DNA from: Roseivirga sp. UBA6052 | GTDB lineage: Bacteria; Bacteroidota; Bacteroidia; Cytophagales; Cyclobacteriaceae | NCBI GenBank assembly: GCA_002427755.1 | Contig: DIYO01000004.1 | Coordinates: 434,001-498,000, forward strand | Length of the DNA stretch: 64,000 nucleotides | Direction of reading: 5' to 3' | Part shown: positions 1 to 6,593 of the stretch, one piece after another | Numbering within the stretch: the first letter of the stretch is position 1 | Layout: each line of letters starts with the position of its first letter | The notes under the pieces: generated by a model | What the model was told of the DNA's origin: nothing | The model's input: only the letters and a program-made list of their open reading frames with translations | The model's database searches: none | Made by a program: the position numbers and the translations under genes

Positions 1-748
1 TACCCTCCTCTTGTACTTTACCAAACTCTTCTATTAATGTAACATCAATAGAACCCTCGAATTCTACTTCTACTATTGGAGAAGACTGAGTCAATTTATC
101 TACGGAATCATCAGCTACTATTACACCGTTGTTAATGATCACTACACGGTTGCATAGGGCCTTCACCTCTTGCATAATGTGAGTAGATAGAATAACAGTT
201 TTGTTTACACTTATCTCCTTGATCAAATTCCGAATCTCAACTAATTGATTGGGGTCTAGGCCTGTTGTAGGTTCATCTAAGATCAATACGCTCGGATCGT
301 GCAAAAGCGCCTGAGCTAATCCTACTCTTTGTCTATAGCCCTTACTTAACTGGCCAATTCGCTTATGCTGTTCTTTTGTCAATCCGCATAGGGCAATAAG
401 CTCGTCAATTCGCGATCTCAAAACAGTCTTTTTTAGATTTTGGACTTCTCCGGAGAATTGTAGAAACTCCTTAACATACATGTCCAAGTAAAGGGGATTA
501 TGCTCAGGCAGATAACCAATCTTCCCTTTGGTGTCTTTAGCATTAGTTGTGGTATCTATTCCTTCAATTTCAATTGATCCACTACTTGGGGGAATATACC
601 CTGTTGCGATCTTCATAGTTGTAGATTTCCCTGCACCATTCGGCCCTAGAAAACCCAGAATATCACCTTTATTCACCTCGAATGAGATGTTGTCAACTGC
701 TTTTTGTTTGCCGTAAATCTTGGTAAGCTGACTTACTTTAATAGACAT
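1..748 (-). CDS. gldA: GldA-like ABC transporter ATP-binding protein, C-terminus cut by window edge
   Basis: The reading frame starts at the ATG complementary to 746-748 and runs off the left edge, so about 249 residues are visible. It has a Walker A motif (GPNGAGKS, about residues 35-42), the ABC signature LSKGYRQR, Walker B ending LILDEPTTGLDP, and the H-loop STHIMQEV. The stretch GYLPEHNPLY between Walker A and the signature is typical of the GldA/copper-ABC branch. In gliding Bacteroidota, GldA is the cytoplasmic ATPase that works with GldF and GldG. The partners are not in this window, so assignment to GldA rather than another ABC-2-type exporter ATPase rests on sequence alone. ATP-binding function is certain; the symbol is probable. 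Confidence 0.8.
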   Translation of the reverse strand, partial: MSIKVSQLTKIYGKQKAVDNISFEVNKGDILGFLGPNGAGKSTTMKIATGYIPPSSGSIEIEGIDTTTNAKDTKGKIGYLPEHNPLYLDMYVKEFLQFSGEVQNLKKTVLRSRIDELIALCGLTKEQHKRIGQLSKGYRQRVGLAQALLHDPSVLILDEPTTGLDPNQLVEIRNLIKEISVNKTVILSTHIMQEVKALCNRVVIINNGVIVADDSVDKLTQSSPIVEVEFEGSIDVTLIEEFGKVQEEG

Positions 749-807
749 TGCTGATTGAACGCTCTTGGATTGAATTCATTGCGAAAATAGTGTTTAGAAG
801 CGAAAAG

Positions 808-900
808 GGTCTAGAATTTAAGTTAAAGGTGTGATTTCTTTTAATTGAATCTAATTTCCTTAACTCTTGTACCTTGATCCTTCAGCCTCAATCCTTATCT
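808..900. repeat. Degenerate 7-bp-period repeat array (CT-N5), inverted arms
   Basis: This lies in the spacer between gldA and the GH16 gene. On the plus strand, six consecutive 7-mers at 859-900 fit CTYnnnY, for example CTTGTAC and CTTGATC. On the minus strand, three 7-mers at 808-828 fit the same pattern, for example CTTTAAC and CTAGACC. The two arms face each other across about 30 bp. Related arrays lie at 1777-1846 and 6489-6523. I do not recognise the element family. Confidence 0.55.
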
Positions 901-907
901 TAAGTAT

Positions 908-1774
908 ATGAAAACTCCAATCTCCAACCTTATTCTAATCGTATTAAGCTGTGCCATATTAAGCTGTGGTGGAAATAAACAAACTGAAGAAAAAGTGGAA
1001 GTATCTGCAGACGGTTTTGCAGTTGATTTCATTGACAACTTCGATTCCTTTAACCCTGAAAACTGGCAAGATCAGAGGATATGGGTAAATAATGAGTTTC
1101 ATTGTTATGTTCCAGATAACCAGTATAACACCCGCGAAGTAAGTAATGGTACAATCAAACTCAAAGTGGTGAATGTTGGGGAAGCTATTCCATGTGACAA
1201 TCTCGATAAATTTGGCAAACAGCATCCTGAGACGCTCTATGCAGCGGGCAGGATAGCTTCAAAGAATAGAAAAGAGTTTATAAAAGGTCGTTGGACTGCT
1301 AGGTTGCGTGTTCAAGGCAGTGGACAAAAAAGCATGTTCCCTGCATGGTGGCTTTTAGGTGCTCAAAATAATGAAGCTCCGGTTCAAGAAGAAGATGAGA
1401 ACGTCTGTTGGCCATTAACAGGTTCAGGTGAGATTGACATTTTCGAGCATCATGGAGATTATGGAGCTGATAAGTTTACGACCGGTGCTATTAAAAGTTT
1501 AGGCGAGTGCGACAAAGGTGACTGGTGGAGCTACAGAAAAGATTTCCCTGCTACGTTGGACGAATTCCATGAATACGCGGTAGAATGGGAAGGAAGCGAC
1601 CTCGTTTATAAGCTCGATGGAGAGGAAGTTTACCGTAATGAAGGTGAAGGAGATAATTACCCGGAACCTATGTTTGCCATTTTAAACTTCGCCAAAATTA
1701 CAGACTCTCCTATGGAAGGAGAATGGGTAATGGAAGTGGATTGGGTAAAGCATGAGTATAAAGTTGGAGAGTAA
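908..1774 (+). CDS. Secreted lipoprotein glycoside hydrolase family 16 (beta-glucanase/laminarinase-like)
   Basis: The 288-residue protein has a lipoprotein signal peptide ending in a lipobox (ILSC, Cys20), so it should be acylated and membrane-anchored, probably facing outward. The GH16 active-site signature EIDIFE is at residues 175-180: Glu175 is the expected nucleophile, Asp177 the helper and Glu180 the acid/base. Aromatic residues around it (PAWWLLG upstream, GDWWSY downstream) suit a sugar-binding cleft. GH16 retaining enzymes cut beta-1,3 or beta-1,3/1,4 glucans, or agar and carrageenan in other subfamilies; a laminarinase-like role is likely for a marine bacterium, but the substrate is inferred. 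There is no T9SS tail and no SusCD pair nearby, so it is not part of a visible polysaccharide utilisation locus. Confidence 0.9.
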   Translation: MKTPISNLILIVLSCAILSCGGNKQTEEKVEVSADGFAVDFIDNFDSFNPENWQDQRIWVNNEFHCYVPDNQYNTREVSNGTIKLKVVNVGEAIPCDNLDKFGKQHPETLYAAGRIASKNRKEFIKGRWTARLRVQGSGQKSMFPAWWLLGAQNNEAPVQEEDENVCWPLTGSGEIDIFEHHGDYGADKFTTGAIKSLGECDKGDWWSYRKDFPATLDEFHEYAVEWEGSDLVYKLDGEEVYRNEGEGDNYPEPMFAILNFAKITDSPMEGEWVMEVDWVKHEYKVGE

Positions 1775-1776
1775 AA

Positions 1777-1846
1777 AGGTCTTAGGATCTAGGATTTAGA
1801 ATGAAGATTATCTTAATCCTAAAACTTAAATCTCAAACCTAACTAC
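1777..1846. repeat. Inverted arrays of 7-bp-period repeats between convergent genes
   Basis: The 68-bp gap between the convergent GH16 and SDR genes is almost entirely two abutting arrays. 7-mers at 1812-1846 on the plus strand (such as CTTAATC, CTAAAAC) and at 1777-1811 on the minus strand (such as CTAAATC, CTAGATC) share the form CTwrAwC. The arms could fold into a long imperfect hairpin, and T runs sit at the outer edge on the minus strand, so it may act as a terminator for both genes. Its outermost plus-strand unit overlaps the SDR stop codon. Confidence 0.6.
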
Positions 1847-2544
1847 TTCTTCGGTTTACCCTTTGGCATTAATGGCCTTACCTCTACATCTACCACATGA
1901 TAGTTAGGATGAGTCTCCAAGGTTTGAAGGATGGTCATGGCAATATCTTCTGGGCGCATCATATTTTCATTCGCGTTTGCGAATTCAATCTTATCGAAGA
2001 AGTTAGTATTCGTTGAACCTGGGTAGATGGTTGATACCTTGATCCCGTAGTTTCTTAACTCTTTAAAGATAGAATGGCCAATACCAGTTACTGCGTGCTT
2101 TGTACCCACATAACCCGACATAGTTTCTACACCATTGGTACCGGCAATCGATGAGATGTTGATGATGTGACCTTCTTCTAAATCGATCATATCAGGCGTT
2201 GCCACTTTTATACAATAGAAGAGTCCGTGCACATTCACATCAAACATTTCTCTCCACTGCTCTACCGGCATTTCATGGATGAGGCCTTGATAGCCAAAAC
2301 CAGCATTGTTAATTAAAACAGAAGGTTTACCTAGCTTTTCGGTTGTCAGTTTATAAGACCCCTGTACATTTTCCCAATTGGCTACATCAGTACCAAAGAA
2401 ATGGTAACTCTCATGGTCAATCTCCGGGTTAGTTCTGCCCCAAGCAGCAACTATCATTCCTGCATCCAATAACAATTTAACCGTCTCAAACCCGATGCCT
2501 CTACTTACACCAGTGACAATTGCTAGTTTTCCTTTTACTTCCAT
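1843..2544 (-). CDS. Short-chain dehydrogenase/reductase (classical SDR)
   Basis: The 233-residue single-domain protein has a Rossmann fold. It has the nucleotide-binding motif TGVSRGIG (residues 11-18), the structural NNAG (79-82), and a Ser-Tyr-Lys catalytic set (Ser132 with Tyr145 and Lys149). These are the marks of a classical SDR that reduces a carbonyl or oxidises an alcohol using NAD(P)H. Residues after the first beta-strand (WGRTNP) include an arginine that would favour NADPH. The length is slightly below the usual 245-260. No neighbour forms a pathway with it, so the substrate cannot be named. It converges on the GH16 gene. Confidence 0.85.
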   Translation of the reverse strand: MEVKGKLAIVTGVSRGIGFETVKLLLDAGMIVAAWGRTNPEIDHESYHFFGTDVANWENVQGSYKLTTEKLGKPSVLINNAGFGYQGLIHEMPVEQWREMFDVNVHGLFYCIKVATPDMIDLEEGHIINISSIAGTNGVETMSGYVGTKHAVTGIGHSIFKELRNYGIKVSTIYPGSTNTNFFDKIEFANANENMMRPEDIAMTILQTLETHPNYHVVDVEVRPLMPKGKPKK

Positions 2545-2679
2545 GGTTTATATAAGTTCTCTCTACCGAAAATGGTTCGCAATGTTAATATGAATTTTCG
2601 AGTCCATACGTAAGTTTTTGACTCGAATTGAGTACTCATTAGATCAAAGAGTCTTATCCAATTAGTTAAATTGCAACGG

Positions 2680-3246
2680 ATGGCAGATTTCAAAAGACCG
2701 AAGCTAGACAGCCAAACCTATGTAACTCTAGGTTATCTTATCATAGTAGTGATAGGGATGATGTTCGATTATGATTACTATAATAGATTTTCGATTAACA
2801 TTTTCGAGTATGCTGATATTCTCGACTTCCTATTGGCACCGGTAAAAAATTTACAGTTAATGATTTTTGCTTTTGGGTCCTTTCTGGTTGTCCTATTGTT
2901 CTTCAGGCTTGATAAACTTTGGATGACTAAATCTCCCAAAACCTATAAAAGAATGAATTTTGGTATGGGCGTAAACTCGGCCTCAAAGTATCGCCCTTTT
3001 ATGATTGGAGTGTCAATTGTTGGCTATCTATATATCGCCTCGGTTTTCTATGGTGAAAGGATGTACAATAATTACCAAGAAGAGGCTGATATGATTGAAG
3101 TAATCTACGAGTCCAATCAAAGAGTTCTAAAAGGGAAATTAATAGGCAAAAACACCGATTATATCTTTCTAGAATCTAACGATAAGTCAGTACGAGCCAT
3201 TCCTGTCTCATCAGACGTACAAGAGATTGTAATTTCTAGGCCTTAG
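2680..3246 (+). CDS. Conserved hypothetical membrane protein
   Basis: The protein has 188 residues from the ATG at 2680. An in-frame TTG at 2671 would add three residues and is less likely. Three hydrophobic segments are visible, at about residues 14-32, 58-76 and 106-124, followed by a soluble tail of about 60 residues with alternating beta-strand character. I recognise no domain or catalytic motif, and the function is unknown. Its TAG stop directly abuts the stop codon of the convergent purine nucleoside phosphorylase gene, leaving no spacer. Confidence 0.7.
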   Translation: MADFKRPKLDSQTYVTLGYLIIVVIGMMFDYDYYNRFSINIFEYADILDFLLAPVKNLQLMIFAFGSFLVVLLFFRLDKLWMTKSPKTYKRMNFGMGVNSASKYRPFMIGVSIVGYLYIASVFYGERMYNNYQEEADMIEVIYESNQRVLKGKLIGKNTDYIFLESNDKSVRAIPVSSDVQEIVISRP

Positions 3247-4065
3247 CTACTGAAACTTTATCAGCTCTTGAATAATTACTGTCATACCTTTTTCTGCCTT
3301 GGCAGCAGCGGCCAAGATATTCGCAATATTGATCTCTGGTAAATTATCAGGATCCCCAATATCTGTAATGGCAGAAATCGCAAAACAAGGTAATCCCATA
3401 TGTCTAGCTACCCCTACCTCAGGAACAGTAGACATACCCACGGCATCGGCTCCAATAATTCTGATATAGCGATACTCCGCTCTAGTTTCTAAGTTTGGAC
3501 CGCTCACTGCCGCATAGACTCCTTTATGACAAGGAATACCATGTTTCTTGGCAATGTCCATTCCTTGCTCCACCATTTTTCTCTCATAAGGTTCAGACAT
3601 ATCTGGGAATCGCGGACCAAAATCGTCAAGATTGGGCCCAGAAAGAGGGTGTTCTTTCATCAAATCTATGTGATCGTCAATAATCATCAAATCAGAGATT
3701 TGGTAATCAAGATTAACCGCACCGGCAGCATTACTTACAAAAAGCTTCTTTATTCCGAGTAACTTCATTACACGAACCGGAAACGTAACCTCCTTCATAT
3801 TGTAGCCTTCATAAAAATGAAAGCGCCCTTGCATAGCGATTACATTTCTACCCGAAAGCGTTCCAAAAATCAACTTACCCTTATGACTCTCAACCGTAGA
3901 TACCGGGAAATTAGGAATATGCTCATAGTCTATCTCTTGTTGAATATCAATATCGTTAACTAAAGCCCCTAGACCAGTTCCTAGGATGATACCGAATTCC
4001 GGTTCAAAACCTGTTTCTGATTTAATGTAGTCAGCCGTTTGATGAATTTGTTCTGAGTAAGTCAT
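3247..4065 (-). CDS. punA: Purine nucleoside phosphorylase (trimeric PNP family)
   Basis: The enzyme splits purine nucleosides with phosphate to give the base and ribose-1-phosphate (purine salvage). It has 272 residues from the ATG at 4065; an upstream in-frame TTG at 4086 gives an unlikely extension. Phosphate-site motifs are GTGLG (29-33), His61, Arg81-His83 and SNAAGAVN (111-118). The base-side region has E193 and GMSTVPE (210-216). At the purine-recognition position, where human PNP has Asn243 in the motif ITN, this protein reads ITD (Asp235). An acidic residue there is known from methylthioadenosine phosphorylases, so specificity may include 6-aminopurines. Phosphorylase function is secure; exact substrate range is not. 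Confidence 0.88.
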   Translation of the reverse strand: MTYSEQIHQTADYIKSETGFEPEFGIILGTGLGALVNDIDIQQEIDYEHIPNFPVSTVESHKGKLIFGTLSGRNVIAMQGRFHFYEGYNMKEVTFPVRVMKLLGIKKLFVSNAAGAVNLDYQISDLMIIDDHIDLMKEHPLSGPNLDDFGPRFPDMSEPYERKMVEQGMDIAKKHGIPCHKGVYAAVSGPNLETRAEYRYIRIIGADAVGMSTVPEVGVARHMGLPCFAISAITDIGDPDNLPEINIANILAAAAKAEKGMTVIIQELIKFQ

Positions 4066-4199
4066 AGTTGGAAATATAAGTCGCAAAGATTAAAATTCCT
4101 TTAAACCTTTCGCCCTTTGATTTGATTATTACGCTAAACATAAACTGATCTGCGAAGATTCCGACTCGGCCATTATATTCGCAGCAAAATTTGACTCAA

Positions 4200-4727
4200 A
4201 TGATTACGATTGTTGTTGGTACGAACAGACAAAATTCGAACAGCGCTAAGATTGCGAAATATTATAAAGACATATTAGATTCTAAAGTTCAAGGTGATAC
4301 TCAAATAGTAGATTTAGCGGAATTACCGGGTGATTTTGTTAGCAATTCCTTGTATGAAAAAAATGGTCAAAACCCGGTTGTGAATAACCTAAGGGAGAAA
4401 GTACAGAGCTCGGAGAAATTGGTCTTTATAGTTCCTGAATACAACGGATCATTCCCTGGTGTTTTGAAGACTTTCATAGACGGACTGAAATATCCTGATG
4501 GGGTACGGGATAAAAAAGCAGGTATGATTGGTATCTCTTCGGGTCCACAAGGAGGAGTATTTGCCATGTCTCACCTATCAGACATCTTCAACTATTTAGG
4601 CATGCACGTATTGGCGTTAAAGCCAAAATTAGCCGGAATCGAAAAGAATTTTGACGGTGAGAGAATCACTAACGATTTATACAACCAATTACTTGAGCAA
4701 CATGCTGAGAAATTGGTAGCGTTCTAA
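4200..4727 (+). CDS. NADPH-dependent FMN reductase family protein
   Basis: The 175-residue flavodoxin-like protein starts at the ATG at 4200; an in-frame TTG at 4191 is possible but not needed. The N-terminus (VVGTNRQNSNSAKIAKYY) is the FMN phosphate-binding loop of the NADPH-dependent FMN reductase/azoreductase family. The motif PEYNGSFPGVLK matches the P-E-Y-N-xS-xP-G-x-LK signature that contacts the isoalloxazine ring. These small cytoplasmic enzymes reduce flavin, quinones, chromate or azo dyes with NAD(P)H, and the physiological substrate is not predictable. It is transcribed away from the PNP gene and has no operon partner. Confidence 0.85.
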   Translation: MITIVVGTNRQNSNSAKIAKYYKDILDSKVQGDTQIVDLAELPGDFVSNSLYEKNGQNPVVNNLREKVQSSEKLVFIVPEYNGSFPGVLKTFIDGLKYPDGVRDKKAGMIGISSGPQGGVFAMSHLSDIFNYLGMHVLALKPKLAGIEKNFDGERITNDLYNQLLEQHAEKLVAF

Positions 4728-4835
4728 TAGCGAAAATTGAAACTTATCTCCAACCTCTATTCTACAGGCAGACTTGTTTCAGAATCTTGATTTTGAATAG
4801 ATCTCGAAACTTCTCAATAGCTCACAAGAACGAAT

Positions 4836-4869
4836 AAAAAAAAGACAGCCCATGGCAGTAGGCTGTCTT
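4836..4869 (-). terminator. Rho-independent terminator of the dcw operon
   Basis: A perfect 9-bp stem (4842-4850 with 4861-4869, AAGACAGCC/GGCTGTCTT) has a 10-nt loop. Read on the minus strand it is followed at once by a run of eight T (4843-4836). It lies about 45 bp beyond the ftsZ stop codon and so closes the whole division operon. Confidence 0.88.
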
Positions 4870-4912
4870 ATTCACATGTCGCAACTTTTAACCGTTGAGG
4901 CCAAAATTGACG

Positions 4913-6481
4913 TTAATCTACATTGTCATGTAGAAACTTATTATCTCCCATAATCTCATCGTCATCGTTGAGATTAAAGCGAGAGATATTTCTTTCAGAA
5001 GAAGGTTGGTTCTCTGCCAATCTTACCTGCTTACGCTGATAAGCCGGTATTTCCAATTTCTCCTTAAAATCATCTTGATTAATATGAGAGCCTGAAGTTC
5101 CTCTTAATCTCTCTTCTCTAATACGTGCTTGCTCCTGTAGCTTGGCGCGTTTCAGTTCCAAGAAATTCTTTTGACGCTCTTCATGAAAGTCGTTGTCCAA
5201 AGACTCATTTCTAGCCTCGACAGTTGGTTCCTGAGTCGTATTCGGAGGAAGCTCTTCTACATCATATTTATTAGCTAATTCAGTTAAGAAGCTATATCCA
5301 GGACCCGGAGTTTCTTCAATCTCCTCTTCAGGTTCTGGTTTCGCTTCAGGCTGAGGCTCCGTTCTATCAGCAATAGCTTTTGCATCGAAAAGGGTAGTCT
5401 GTAAGTGTTCAGGTGAAAGAGAGTCTTCGTCTCTAGGAGTGTTAATCTCTTGACTAGTCTCGAGATCGATTACCTTTCTCTTTGATACAACTGCGGTATT
5501 ATCTAATTCAGGAGCCTCAAATCCTGTAGCAATAACTGTGACACTGATGCTTTCTCCATGTTCTTGATCTATTCCATGACCAAAGATCACTTCGGCATCT
5601 TCGCCAGCTTTTTCTTGAATATATTCTGTGATTTCTGTCAACTCGTCCATTTCAAGCTCTGCTTCTTCTCCAGACATAATTGACAATAGTATTTTCTGTG
5701 CGCCTTGAATCTCTCTGCTGTTGAGTAGCGGAGAAGAAATCGCCATTTCAGCCGCTCTGAGTGCTCTTCCTTCACCCTCAGCCATTGCAGAGCCCATAAC
5801 TGCTGCTCCAGCACCTTTCATTACGGTTTGAACATCCATAAAATCGACATTCACATAGCCCGGAACCGTAATGATCTCAGCAATTCCCTTAGCTGCTGTA
5901 GTCAGTACATTATCTGCTTGGGCAAATGCACTGCTTATCTTAAGGTTGCCATGTATCTCTCTGAGCTTATCATTTAAGATAACAAGAACCGTATCACAAT
6001 TCTCTTTCAGCTCAGCAATACCTCTGTTTGCTGCAGCAGTCTTTTTCTTCCCTTCGAAGCTAAATGGTGCTGTAACAATACCCACCGTAAGCAGGTCCAT
6101 ATCTTTGGCAATTTTAGCGATAACGGGAGCAGCACCAGTTCCAGTACCTCCACCCATTCCTGCAGTAATGAACACCATTTTGGTATTATCACTGAACATA
6201 TCTCTAATTTGCTCTTTGCTTTCTAAAGCTGCATTTCTACCAGTTTCAGGATTAGCTCCTGCTCCTAGTCCTTCAGTAAGGCCAATGCCTATTTGCAGTC
6301 TATTTGGAATAGGACTGCTATTGAGTGCCTGTGCATCTGTATTGCACACTACAAATTCCACATCTCTAATACCTTGATTAAACATGTGGTTTACTGCGTT
6401 GCTTCCGCCACCGCCTACACCAATCACCTTAATGATTGATTTGTGGTGTTTTGGAAGTTCAAACATGTAAGATTCTGCCAT
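4913..6481 (-). CDS. ftsZ: Cell division protein FtsZ
   Basis: FtsZ is the tubulin-like GTPase that polymerises into the Z-ring and recruits the divisome. The 522 residues include the tubulin signature GGGTGTGAAP (110-119), the N-terminal GVGGGGSNAVN nucleotide loop and the NTDAQAL T3 loop. The GTPase core ends near residue 330. A long, acidic, low-complexity linker follows, then the conserved peptide LEIPAYQRKQVRL (476-488) that binds FtsA. Unlike in Proteobacteria the peptide is not terminal: 34 more residues follow, ending FLHDNVD, a Bacteroidota feature. It is the last gene of the dcw operon, but 112 bp separate it from ftsA and this gap carries a repeat array and a hairpin, so it may also be regulated separately. 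Confidence 0.98.
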   Translation of the reverse strand: MAESYMFELPKHHKSIIKVIGVGGGGSNAVNHMFNQGIRDVEFVVCNTDAQALNSSPIPNRLQIGIGLTEGLGAGANPETGRNAALESKEQIRDMFSDNTKMVFITAGMGGGTGTGAAPVIAKIAKDMDLLTVGIVTAPFSFEGKKKTAAANRGIAELKENCDTVLVILNDKLREIHGNLKISSAFAQADNVLTTAAKGIAEIITVPGYVNVDFMDVQTVMKGAGAAVMGSAMAEGEGRALRAAEMAISSPLLNSREIQGAQKILLSIMSGEEAELEMDELTEITEYIQEKAGEDAEVIFGHGIDQEHGESISVTVIATGFEAPELDNTAVVSKRKVIDLETSQEINTPRDEDSLSPEHLQTTLFDAKAIADRTEPQPEAKPEPEEEIEETPGPGYSFLTELANKYDVEELPPNTTQEPTVEARNESLDNDFHEERQKNFLELKRAKLQEQARIREERLRGTSGSHINQDDFKEKLEIPAYQRKQVRLAENQPSSERNISRFNLNDDDEIMGDNKFLHDNVD

Positions 6482-6488
6482 GATTCTT

Positions 6489-6556
6489 TATTTAGGTGAA
6501 AGGTTCTAGAACCTAGGTTCAAGTCACTTTCGATTTTTTTTAACTTCTAAAAATCG
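6489..6556. promoter_or_regulatory. 7-bp repeat array plus hairpin upstream of ftsZ
   Basis: On the minus strand, five consecutive 7-mers at 6523-6489 each begin CT (for example CTTGAAC and CTAGAAC), ending 8 bp before the ftsZ ATG. They create two overlapping 12-bp palindromes at 6502-6520 in the pattern GAACC-TA-GGTTC-TA-GAACC. Next to them an 8-bp stem CGATTTTT/AAAAATCG (6531-6538 with 6549-6556) could form. This could be a regulatory or RNA-processing site between ftsA and ftsZ, or a relic of the repeat family seen at 808-900 and 1777-1846. Confidence 0.4.
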
Positions 6557-6593
6557 GGTGGCTCCATGCAACTAAAGCCTTACCCTCGTTTAT

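Noticed and set aside
528..716. 62-codon plus-strand frame opposite the GldA-like gene
   Set aside because: Lies antisense to the Walker A region of the ABC ATPase, which is clearly the coding strand.
808..1846. The heptad arrays as a CRISPR array
   Set aside because: Repeat units are 7 bp, degenerate and contiguous with no spacers; no cas genes are present.
4745..4830. Further heptad-like sequence between the FMN reductase gene and the dcw terminator
   Set aside because: A few CT-N5 units can be placed but phase is lost after two; not distinguishable from chance.
5871..6377. 168-codon plus-strand frame opposite ftsZ
   Set aside because: Antisense shadow of the highly conserved ftsZ; composition is low-complexity Ser/Pro/Ile and no motif is present.
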